Shown: positions 1 to 6,167 of the stretch, piece after piece
How positions within the stretch are numbered: the stretch's first letter is position 1
Layout: every line of letters starts with the position of its first letter
Source of the DNA: DATBIS01 sp036556805
GTDB lineage: Bacteria; Actinomycetota; UBA4738; HRBIN12
Direction: 5' to 3'
Assembly (NCBI GenBank): GCA_036556805.1
Contig: DATBIS010000065.1
Location: 1 to 13,515 of the forward strand
Length of the DNA stretch: 13,515 bases
Translations under genes and position numbers: made by a program
The notes under the pieces: generated by a model
What the model was told of the DNA's origin: nothing
Seen by the model: only the letters and a program-made list of their open reading frames with translations
Database searches by the model: none

Positions 1-2
1 AT

Positions 3-20
3 GGAGTCCGGGCCGACTCC
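3..20 (-). terminator. Possible hairpin 3' of tRNA-Arg
   Basis: GGAGTC at 3-8 and GACTCC at 15-20 form a perfect 6-bp stem with a 6-nt loop. The hairpin begins 25 nt beyond the tRNA 3' end when read on the minus strand, where a terminator would be expected. The window ends right after it, so no T-run can be seen. A second GACTCC at 25-30 offers an alternative pairing. This is a weak call. Confidence 0.25.
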
Positions 21-45
21 CGTCGACTCCAAGATCTTTCCCGAG

Positions 46-117
46 TGCCCCCGGCAGGATTCGAACCTGCGCTTCCGGCTCCGGAGGCCGGCACTCTATC
101 CCCTGAGCTACGGGGGC
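46..117 (-). tRNA. tRNA-Arg (anticodon CCG)
   Basis: Read on the minus strand, this folds as a full cloverleaf of 72 nt. The acceptor arms GCCCCCG and CGGGGGC pair over 7 bp. The D stem is GCTC with GAGT, including one G-U pair. The anticodon stem CCGGC/GCCGG encloses the loop CTCCGGA, giving anticodon CCG, which reads the arginine codon CGG. The T arm is GCAGG-TTCGAAT-CCTGC. The variable loop is 4 nt and the discriminator base is A. The 3' CCA is not encoded; the bases after the discriminator read CTC. The gene points away from the response regulator-argS operon, so an arginine tRNA sits beside its own synthetase gene. Confidence 0.96.
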
Positions 118-126
118 TCTTCGTCG

Positions 127-132
127 AGTCTA
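127..132 (-). promoter_or_regulatory. -10 box for tRNA-Arg
   Basis: TAGACT on the minus strand ends 9 nt before the tRNA 5' end, so transcription would begin within a few bases of the mature end. Only a weak -35 match (TCGAAT at 151-156, 18-nt spacer) is visible. The same hexamer recurs before the genes at 6168 and 9608, which supports it as a real promoter element. Confidence 0.55.
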
Positions 133-162
133 GCAACGGCCGTGCCGTGGATTCGACGGGGA

Positions 163-168
163 TATGCT
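163..168 (+). promoter_or_regulatory. -10 box of a leaderless start for the response regulator
   Basis: TATGCT is followed by exactly 6 nt and then ATG at 175. That spacing places the transcription start on the start codon itself. No Shine-Dalgarno sequence precedes the ATG, and no good -35 box is visible. The divergent tRNA -10 box lies only about 30 bp away, so the two promoters share a very short region. Confidence 0.5.
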
Positions 169-174
169 GCCCGA

Positions 175-582
175 ATGCCCGCCGAGCCCCCATCATCCGA
201 GGATCCGCCGCACGTTCTGCTGGTCGACGACGACCCCGTGATCATGCGGCTGCTCGAGGTGAACTTCGGCCTCGAGGGCTTCCGGGTTCGCACGGCGACC
301 AACGGCGAGGACGCGCTCGAACGCGCCGCCGAGGAACGTCCCGACGCGGTGGTGCTCGACGTGATGATGCCCGGCATCGACGGCTGGGAGGTCTGTGTGC
401 GGATGCGGGAGCAGCCGGGTCTCGCCGACGTTCCCGTGGTGCTCCTCTCGGCGCGCGGCGAGGACGACGACCGGTCCCGTGACTACGCTCTGGGCCACGT
501 GGAGTACGTGACGAAGCCGTTCGATCCCGCCGAGCTGATCGCCGTGGTTCGGCGGCACCTCGCCGCGGGTGAGCCGGCGTGA
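175..582 (+). CDS. Stand-alone response regulator receiver protein
   Basis: This 135-residue protein is a CheY-like receiver domain with no output domain. The acidic pair is D19-D20, the phospho-acceptor is D62 in VVLDVMMPG, the switch Ser is S92 and the conserved Lys is K114 in TKPF. The domain runs from about residue 12 to 130 and the protein stops soon after. Such proteins receive a phosphoryl group from a histidine kinase and act by binding a partner; no kinase or partner is encoded here. An open frame continues upstream to the window edge but crosses the tRNA, so ATG 175 is preferred; it also fits the TATGCT box 6 nt upstream. The stop codon overlaps the argS GTG by 4 nt, so the two should be co-transcribed and translationally coupled. 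The reason for pairing a receiver with argS is unknown. Confidence 0.88.
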   Translation: MPAEPPSSEDPPHVLLVDDDPVIMRLLEVNFGLEGFRVRTATNGEDALERAAEERPDAVVLDVMMPGIDGWEVCVRMREQPGLADVPVVLLSARGEDDDRSRDYALGHVEYVTKPFDPAELIAVVRRHLAAGEPA

Positions 583-2252
583 TCGAGCAACGCCTCGCGA
601 CGCTCGTCGCGGAGGCCGTGACGAAGGCGGCCTCCGACCTCGGGCTCGAGCCCCCGTTCCCAGAGCCGTCGTTCACCCCGTCGAAACAGAAGGAGCACGG
701 CGACTTTGCGTCGAACATCGCGCTCCGGCTCGCCTCGGCCACCGGCCGGAGCCCGCGGGAGGTCGCCGAGGCCATCGCGGCCTCGCTGCCGTCGGCCGAT
801 TTCCTCGAGAAGGTGGAGGTCGCCGGTCCGGGCTTCCTGAACTTCTGGGTCACCGACGACTGGATGCACGCGGTCGTGCGCGAGATCGCGTTCCGCGGAC
901 CCGCGTACGGCCGGGCGGAGCCGAACGGGAAGAGGATCCAGGTCGAGTTCGTGAGCGCGAACCCGACCGGGCCGCTCCACCTGGGGCACGCGCGCAACGC
1001 AACCCTCGGCGACGCGGTCGCGCGTCTGCTCGGCGCCGCGGGATGGGAGGTCGAGCGCGAGTTCTACTGGAACGACGCCGGGGGACAGATGGACCGCTTC
1101 GGGGCCTCCGTCGAGGCCCGCTACCTGCAGCTGCTGGGGCGGGATGCGGACGTCCCGGAGGACGGCTACCACGGGGACTACGTCGGGGACCTCGCGAGGC
1201 AGATCCTTGAGGAGGTGGGGCCCGGCCTCGCCGACCTCCCGCCCGAGGACCGGATGCCGCGGCTTCGCGAGGAGGGCGCGAGGCGCGTGCTCGCGTGGAC
1301 GCGGCGCACCCTCGAGCGGTTCGGCGTGCGCTTCGACACCTACTTCTCGGAGCGCTCGCTCGTGGAGCGCGGCGAGATCGCCGCGGCGATCGACCGGCTG
1401 CGGGAGGCCGGGGCCGTGTACGAAGCCGAGGGGGCCGTGTGGTTCCGGTCGACGGCGTACGGCGACGACAAGGACCGACCGCTCATCCGAGGCACCGGCG
1501 CGCACACGTACTTCGCGGCCGACTGTGCGTATGTCGTCGACAAGTTCTCCCGCGGCTTCGATCGCGCCCTGTACGTCTGGGGTGCCGACCATCACGGTCA
1601 CGTCGCGCGCGTGCGAGGCGCGGCGGTCGCGCTCGGCTACGACCCCGACGCGGTCGAGTTCCTCATCTATCAGTGGGTGGCCTTCCTGCGCGGCGGCGAG
1701 CCGCTCGCGATGAGCAAGCGCGCGGGAACCTTCGTCTCGCTCGACGAGCTCATCGACGAGGTGGGCGTCGACGCCGCACGCTTCCACCTGTTGCTGTTCT
1801 CGAACGACCACACGATGAACTTCGACATCGAGGCGGTGAAGCGTCAGACGCTCGAGAACCCCGTGTACTACGTGCAGTACGGGCACGCGCGGATCGCCTC
1901 GATCCTGCGCAAGGCGGCCGAGCGCGGGATCGAGCTTCGGCCGATCGGCGGCGTGGACCTCTCCCCGCTGGCGACGGATGCCGAAACCGAGCTCATGAAG
2001 GCGCTCGCCGACGTGCCGTCCGAGATCCGCTCCGCGGCGGAGCACCGCGCTCCGCACCGGCTCGCGCACGCGGCGCAGGAGGTCGCCGCGCGGTTCCACC
2101 GCTTCTACACGGAGTGCGTCGTGATCTCCAACGACGCCGAGCTCACGCAGGCGCGCCTGTGGCTCTCGTCGGCGACGAAGCAGGTGATCGCGAACCTGCT
2201 GGGCCTGCTCGGCGTGAGTGCGCCGGAGTCGATGGAGCGCGTCGATGAGTGA
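579..2252 (+). CDS. argS: Arginyl-tRNA synthetase
   Basis: This 557-residue class I aminoacyl-tRNA synthetase charges tRNA-Arg with arginine using ATP in the cytoplasm. It has the ArgS N-terminal domain (about 3-88), the HIGH signature as HLGH at 134-137 in a PTGPLHLGHARNA context, and the KMSKS equivalent as MSKR at 378-381 followed by AGTF. The DALR anticodon-binding domain fills the last roughly 130 residues. Length is normal for the family. The start is GTG 579, overlapping the preceding stop as GTGA. The C-terminus carries the usual SAPxxM motif plus five extra residues (ERVDE). The bases encoding that tail also supply the ribosome binding site and ATG of the next gene. The cognate tRNA-Arg(CCG) gene lies just upstream on the other strand. 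Confidence 0.97.
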   Translation: MIEQRLATLVAEAVTKAASDLGLEPPFPEPSFTPSKQKEHGDFASNIALRLASATGRSPREVAEAIAASLPSADFLEKVEVAGPGFLNFWVTDDWMHAVVREIAFRGPAYGRAEPNGKRIQVEFVSANPTGPLHLGHARNATLGDAVARLLGAAGWEVEREFYWNDAGGQMDRFGASVEARYLQLLGRDADVPEDGYHGDYVGDLARQILEEVGPGLADLPPEDRMPRLREEGARRVLAWTRRTLERFGVRFDTYFSERSLVERGEIAAAIDRLREAGAVYEAEGAVWFRSTAYGDDKDRPLIRGTGAHTYFAADCAYVVDKFSRGFDRALYVWGADHHGHVARVRGAAVALGYDPDAVEFLIYQWVAFLRGGEPLAMSKRAGTFVSLDELIDEVGVDAARFHLLLFSNDHTMNFDIEAVKRQTLENPVYYVQYGHARIASILRKAAERGIELRPIGGVDLSPLATDAETELMKALADVPSEIRSAAEHRAPHRLAHAAQEVAARFHRFYTECVVISNDAELTQARLWLSSATKQVIANLLGLLGVSAPESMERVDE

Positions 2253-2823
2253 GCCGGCGGGCGATGGCGGGGCACCGCCCGCGGAGGCGCGGCCGTCGCC
2301 ACGACGTGCGGTGCCCGAGGGCGTGTCGATCCGCGCCGCGCGTCCGGCCGACGCCCGCTCCTACGTCGAGTTCTGGAGTGCGATCGTCGCCGAGGGTCGC
2401 AACGTGCGGAGCGAGACCGTCCGGCACTCGCTGCGCGTGTACCGCCGCCGGTTCCGTCGGTCGTGGTCGGAGCAGGAGGCCCAGATCGTCGCGGTCGACG
2501 AGACCGGGATCGTGGGACACCTCTACATCCAGCGGGAGGATCATCCCGTCACGCGCCACGTCGCGAGCCTCGGCATCGCGGTCGCGGCGCCGCATCGCGG
2601 GCGGGGGATCGGGTCGGCCCTGATGGCCGAGGCGTTCCGGTGGGCCCGCCGGTCGGGCGTCGAGAAGATCGTGCTCTCCGTGTATCCCCACAACACGGCC
2701 GCCATCGAGCTCTACCGTCGGTTCGGCTTCGTCGAGGAGGGGCGCCTCGCGAGGCATTCGCGCAAGTCCTACGGTTACGAGGACGAGATCCTGATGGCGG
2801 CCTGGGTCGGGAGCGAGGGGTGA
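2245..2823 (+). CDS. GNAT-family N-acetyltransferase
   Basis: This 192-residue protein has one GNAT fold from about residue 27 to 187 after a proline- and alanine-rich N-terminus. Motif A, which binds acetyl-CoA, is HRGRGIGSAL at 117-126. The following VYPHNTAAIELYRRFGF segment (147-162) is the typical motif B. The arrangement resembles RimI-type and small-molecule acetyltransferases; the substrate cannot be told from sequence. ATG 2245 is chosen because GGAG at 2234-2237 sits 7 nt upstream; it overlaps argS by 8 nt. An in-frame GTG at 2218 lacks such a site. The gene lies between argS and hom, the place held by lysA in mycobacteria, and is co-transcribed with both. Confidence 0.88.
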   Translation: MSEPAGDGGAPPAEARPSPRRAVPEGVSIRAARPADARSYVEFWSAIVAEGRNVRSETVRHSLRVYRRRFRRSWSEQEAQIVAVDETGIVGHLYIQREDHPVTRHVASLGIAVAAPHRGRGIGSALMAEAFRWARRSGVEKIVLSVYPHNTAAIELYRRFGFVEEGRLARHSRKSYGYEDEILMAAWVGSEG

Positions 2824-2824
2824 G

Positions 2825-4114
2825 ATGAGCGAGCGCACCGTGCGGGTGGGGCTGCTCGGCTGCGGCAACGTGGGCGCCGCGCTCGTGCGGCTGCTCGCGG
2901 AGCACGGCGACGACATCGCGCGGCGCGCCGACTGCCGGCTGGAAGCAACGCGCGTGGCCGTGCTCGACGTGAATCGCGACCGCGGGCTGCCGCTCGACCC
3001 GTCGGTCTTCACCACCGACGGCGTGGCGATCGTCGACGACCCCGCCGTCGACGTCGTCGTCGAGCTGCTCGGTGGGGTCGAGCCCGCGCGCTCGCTGGTC
3101 CTTCGCGCGTTCGCGAACCGCAAGCCGGTCGTGACCGCGAACAAGGAGCTGCTCGCGAGCCACGGCCGCGAGCTCTTCGACGCGCAGGAGGCCGCGAACG
3201 TCGACCTGTACTTCGAGGCGTCGGTGGGTGGGGGCATCCCGCTGATCCGGCCGCTCAAGGAGTCGCTCGCCGGGGAGCGCGTCGCGAGGATCCTCGGGAT
3301 CGTGAACGGGACGACGAACTTCATCCTCACGCAGATGTCGGAGCACGGGTCCTCGTTCGAGGACGCGCTCGCCGAGGCGCAGCGGCTCGGCTACGCCGAG
3401 GCCGATCCCACGGCGGACGTCGGCGGCTACGACGCCGCCGCGAAGATCGCGATCCTCGCGTCGATCGCGTTCAACGCGCGGGTGGTGGCGTCCGACGTGT
3501 ACCGCGAGGGCATCGACGCGGTGACGGCACAGGACATCGCCGACGCGCGGCAGATGGGCTACGTGGTGAAGCTGCTCGCGATCGCCGAGCTCGAGGACGA
3601 CGCGATCACCGCGCGCGTGCACCCGGCGATGGTGCCCGCCGCGCACCCGCTCGCGGCGGTGCGCGACGCGTTCAACGCGGTGTTCGTGGAGGGTGAGAAG
3701 GTCGGCCAGCTGATGTTCTACGGGCGGGGGGCCGGGGGAGACGCCACCGCGACCGCGGTCGCCGGCGACCTGGTGAGCGTCGCGCGCAACCTCGCGTCCG
3801 GCGGACGGGGCGTCGGATGCACGTGCCGCCTGGAGCGGCGCATCCGGCCGATGGACGACACCCGGGACCAGTACTACCTGAACCTGCACGTCGAGGACCG
3901 GCCCGGCGTGCTCGCCGACATCGCGGACCGGTTCGGCCGCAACGCGGTCTCGATCGAGCGCGTGTGGCAGGAGGGGTTCGGCGACGAGGCGACGCTCGCG
4001 TTCATCACGCACCGCACCCTCGAGGGAGCGTTCCAGAAGACGGTGCTCGAGCTCCGGGAGCTCGAGTTCGTGCGGAGCGTCCAGAGCCTGCTTCGCGTGG
4101 AAGGCGACGAGTGA
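2825..4114 (+). CDS. hom: Homoserine dehydrogenase with C-terminal ACT domain
   Basis: This 429-residue enzyme reduces aspartate semialdehyde to homoserine with NAD(P)H, the branch point toward threonine and methionine. The N-terminal Rossmann motif is GLLGCGNVG (9-17). Catalytic-domain signatures include TANKE with K107, the NGTTNFIL segment (161-168) and DVGGYDAAAK ending in K207. The last 80 residues (about 350-427) form an ACT domain, DQYYLNLHVEDRPGVL onward, which in Gram-positive Hom proteins gives feedback inhibition by threonine. This is the monofunctional form without an aspartokinase. It starts 1 nt after the GNAT stop, with GAGGGG just upstream as ribosome binding site, and its stop overlaps the thrC start. 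The aspartokinase must be encoded elsewhere. Confidence 0.97.
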   Translation: MSERTVRVGLLGCGNVGAALVRLLAEHGDDIARRADCRLEATRVAVLDVNRDRGLPLDPSVFTTDGVAIVDDPAVDVVVELLGGVEPARSLVLRAFANRKPVVTANKELLASHGRELFDAQEAANVDLYFEASVGGGIPLIRPLKESLAGERVARILGIVNGTTNFILTQMSEHGSSFEDALAEAQRLGYAEADPTADVGGYDAAAKIAILASIAFNARVVASDVYREGIDAVTAQDIADARQMGYVVKLLAIAELEDDAITARVHPAMVPAAHPLAAVRDAFNAVFVEGEKVGQLMFYGRGAGGDATATAVAGDLVSVARNLASGGRGVGCTCRLERRIRPMDDTRDQYYLNLHVEDRPGVLADIADRFGRNAVSIERVWQEGFGDEATLAFITHRTLEGAFQKTVLELRELEFVRSVQSLLRVEGDE

Positions 4115-5175
4115 GCGCGGCGGGCGCGCCGCAGTGGCGAGGCCTGATCGAGGAGTACCGCGACCGCCTGCCGGTCACCGGCGCGATGCCGGTCGTCACG
4201 CTGGGGGAAGGCGGTACGCCGCTCGTGCGGAGCGACGCGCTCTCGGCCGAGACCGGCTGCGACGTCTGGCTGAAGTACGACGGCGCGAACCCCACCGGGT
4301 CCTTCAAGGACCGGGGCATGACGCTCGCGATCTCGAAGGCCGTCGAGGAGGGCGCGAAGGCGGTCGTGTGCGCGTCGACCGGCAACACGAGCGCGTCGGC
4401 GGCCGCGTACGCGGCGAGGGCCGGCCTCACGTGCGCGGTGCTCGTGCCGAAGGGGAAGGTGGCGCTCGGCAAGATGGCCCAGACGCTCGTGCACGGTGCG
4501 CGCGTCCTGGAGGTCGAGGGGAACTTCGACGACGCGCTCACGGTCGCCACCGACCTCGCGGCGCGCTACCCGGTGACGCTCGTGAACTCGGTGAACCCGT
4601 TCCGGCTGGAGGGCCAGAAGACCGCCGCCTTCGAGATCTGCGACGCGCTCGGACGCGCGCCGGACCTGCACTGCGTCCCGGTGGGCAACGCCGGCAACAT
4701 CTCGTCGCACTGGATGGGGTACTCCGAATACCTCGCCGACGGCATGATCGCGGAGCCGCCGAGGCTGTTCGGCTTCCAGGCCCGCGGCGCGGCGCCGATC
4801 GTGCTCGGCCACCCCGTCGAGAGCCCGCAGACGATCGCGAGCGCGATCCGGATCGGCAACCCGGCCTCGTGGCAGAAGGCCGTCGCGGCGGCGAAGGAGT
4901 CGGAGGGTGCGATCCGCGCGGTGACCGATCGCGAGATCCTCGCGGCCTACCGCCGCGTGGCGCACGAGGGGCTGTTCGCCGAGCCGGCGAGCGCGGCGAG
5001 CGTCGCGGGGCTCTTGCAGCTCGCGGCCGGCGGCGAGCTTCCGGCGGGCTCCACCGTCGTGTGCGTGCTCACCGGCCACGGCTTGAAGGACCCGGAGTGG
5101 GCGATCCAAGGGGCGGGTCAGCCTCCGGTCGTGCGGCCCGATGCTCCCGCCGTGGCGGCCGAGCTGGGCCTGTAG
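4111..5175 (+). CDS. thrC: Threonine synthase
   Basis: This 354-residue PLP enzyme of fold type II converts O-phosphohomoserine to threonine and phosphate, the last step of the pathway. The PLP-binding lysine is K66 in NPTGSFKDRG. The STGNTSASAAAYAA segment binds the cofactor phosphate and substrate. The VPVGNAGNISSHWMGY stretch is typical of the short actinobacterial and Bacillus-type ThrC, which lacks the long N-terminal extension of the E. coli enzyme. The start is GTG 4111, overlapping the hom stop as GTGA, with GGAAGG at 4099-4104 as ribosome binding site. The frame stays open further upstream inside hom, but that part is not conserved-looking sequence. It ends 27 nt before thrB. Confidence 0.96.
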   Translation: MSAAGAPQWRGLIEEYRDRLPVTGAMPVVTLGEGGTPLVRSDALSAETGCDVWLKYDGANPTGSFKDRGMTLAISKAVEEGAKAVVCASTGNTSASAAAYAARAGLTCAVLVPKGKVALGKMAQTLVHGARVLEVEGNFDDALTVATDLAARYPVTLVNSVNPFRLEGQKTAAFEICDALGRAPDLHCVPVGNAGNISSHWMGYSEYLADGMIAEPPRLFGFQARGAAPIVLGHPVESPQTIASAIRIGNPASWQKAVAAAKESEGAIRAVTDREILAAYRRVAHEGLFAEPASAASVAGLLQLAAGGELPAGSTVVCVLTGHGLKDPEWAIQGAGQPPVVRPDAPAVAAELGL

Positions 5176-5187
5176 GTCGGCCGGCGG

Positions 5188-5193
5188 TAGGCT
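5188..5193 (+). promoter_or_regulatory. Possible -10 box before thrB
   Basis: TAGGCT ends 9 nt before the thrB ATG, close to the leaderless spacing seen at 163-175 and 9596-9608. No Shine-Dalgarno sequence at normal spacing and no good -35 box precede thrB. The gene may have its own leaderless transcript in addition to readthrough from thrC. Confidence 0.35.
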
Positions 5194-5202
5194 CGCGCGA
5201 CC

Positions 5203-6060
5203 ATGCGCCTCACGGCGACCGTCCCGGCCACGTGCGCGAATCTCGGCCCCGGGTTCGACGCGTTCGGCCTCGCCCTCGATCTCTGCAACGAGGTCACCGT
5301 CGACGCCGACGCCCAGCCGGGAATCACGTGGGAGGGCGAGGGGGCCGACGAGCTCCCCGCCGACGGTTCGGACATGGCCGGCCGCGCGATCGCGCACGCG
5401 GCCCGGATGGCCGGCTCGCCGGTGCCGCCGGTATCCCGCCACGGGCGCAACCGGATCCCGCTCGATCGCGGCCTCGGCTCGAGCGCAGCCGCGTGCGTGG
5501 CGGGCATCCTCCTCGCCGACCGGCTGCTGGGCCTCAGGCTCGAACCGGATGAGGTGCTCGAGCTCGCCACGGAGCTCGAGGGCCACGCGGACAACGCGGC
5601 CGCGGCGATCGCGGGCGGCCTCACGATCGCGTTCGGCGACGGCGTCGTGCGGCTCGACCCGCACCCCGACGTCCACCCCGTCGTGCTCGTGCCGCGCGAC
5701 CTACGACTGCCGACGCACCAGGCGCGTGCGTTGCTCGGTGACACGGTCCCCCGAATCGACGCGGTCTTCAACGCCGCGCACGCGGCCGCGACCGCCGTGG
5801 CCCTGGTCGCGCGGCCGGAGCTCCTCACGCAGGCACTCGAGGACCGGATCCACCAGGACGCCCGTCTCGCCGGCCTGCCGGCAGCTCGCGACAAGTTCGA
5901 CGAGCTCCGCGCGATCGGGATACCGGTGTGCGTGAGCGGTGCCGGACCGAGCTTGCTCGCCTTCGAGCTGCCGGGTCGAGCGGTGCCCGATCCCGGCGAG
6001 GGTTGGCAGGCGCTGCGTCCGGGGATCCGCCGGAGGGGCGCGGAGGTCGAGGAACGGTGA
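5203..6060 (+). CDS. thrB: Homoserine kinase
   Basis: This 285-residue GHMP-family kinase phosphorylates homoserine with ATP to O-phosphohomoserine, the substrate of the upstream threonine synthase. Motif 1 is PATCANLGPGFDAFG (8-22), the ATP-binding motif 2 is GLGSSAA (90-96) and the C-terminal motif 3 is SGAGPSLLAF near 246. It is a little shorter than typical ThrB (about 300-315 residues) but all core motifs are present. It is the last gene of the hom-thrC-thrB set. In mycobacteria rho comes next, but here an unrelated block of six genes follows. The start has no clear ribosome binding site; a TAGGCT box 9 nt upstream suggests leaderless or near-leaderless expression. Confidence 0.95.
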   Translation: MRLTATVPATCANLGPGFDAFGLALDLCNEVTVDADAQPGITWEGEGADELPADGSDMAGRAIAHAARMAGSPVPPVSRHGRNRIPLDRGLGSSAAACVAGILLADRLLGLRLEPDEVLELATELEGHADNAAAAIAGGLTIAFGDGVVRLDPHPDVHPVVLVPRDLRLPTHQARALLGDTVPRIDAVFNAAHAAATAVALVARPELLTQALEDRIHQDARLAGLPAARDKFDELRAIGIPVCVSGAGPSLLAFELPGRAVPDPGEGWQALRPGIRRRGAEVEER

Positions 6061-6062
6061 GC

Positions 6063-6072
6063 GAACGCGTTC
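6063..6072. promoter_or_regulatory. Palindrome upstream of the debranching-enzyme promoter
   Basis: GAACGCGTTC is a perfect 10-bp palindrome with a central CG, starting 2 nt after the thrB stop and ending 28 bp before the -35 box at 6100. CGAACG occurs at 6062-6067 and again at 6078-6083, so the palindrome arm is repeated downstream. CG-centred palindromes are typical LacI-family operators, and such regulators often control sugar genes. No regulator gene is present, so this is a guess. Confidence 0.25.
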
Positions 6073-6099
6073 ATCTTCGAACGGATGCGACCGATGTCA

Positions 6100-6128
6100 T
6101 TGATGAGGCGCGGGGGCGAACCTAGACT
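6100..6128 (+). promoter_or_regulatory. Sigma70-type promoter for the debranching enzyme
   Basis: TTGATG at 6100-6105 and TAGACT at 6123-6128 are separated by exactly 17 bp, the best -35/-10 pair in the window. The predicted transcription start near 6135 leaves a leader of about 33 nt. The leader contains a small CCGGA/TCCGG hairpin near 6131-6143 and no evident Shine-Dalgarno sequence. Confidence 0.65.
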
Positions 6129-6167
6129 CGCCGGAGCCTCCGGTGAGCGGCGACTTCCCCCCACCAC

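Noticed and set aside
1..174. Upstream extension of the response regulator frame to the window edge
   Set aside because: It would run through the tRNA-Arg gene and its promoter. ATG 175 begins just before the receiver domain and has a well-placed -10 box.
483..2099. A 538-codon open frame on the minus strand
   Set aside because: Antisense to argS and without any domain signature.
2218..2244. Earlier GTG start for the GNAT gene
   Set aside because: It has no ribosome binding site, while ATG 2245 has GGAG 7 nt upstream.
3874..5676. A 600-codon open frame on the minus strand
   Set aside because: Antisense to hom, thrC and thrB, of low complexity and without recognisable motifs.
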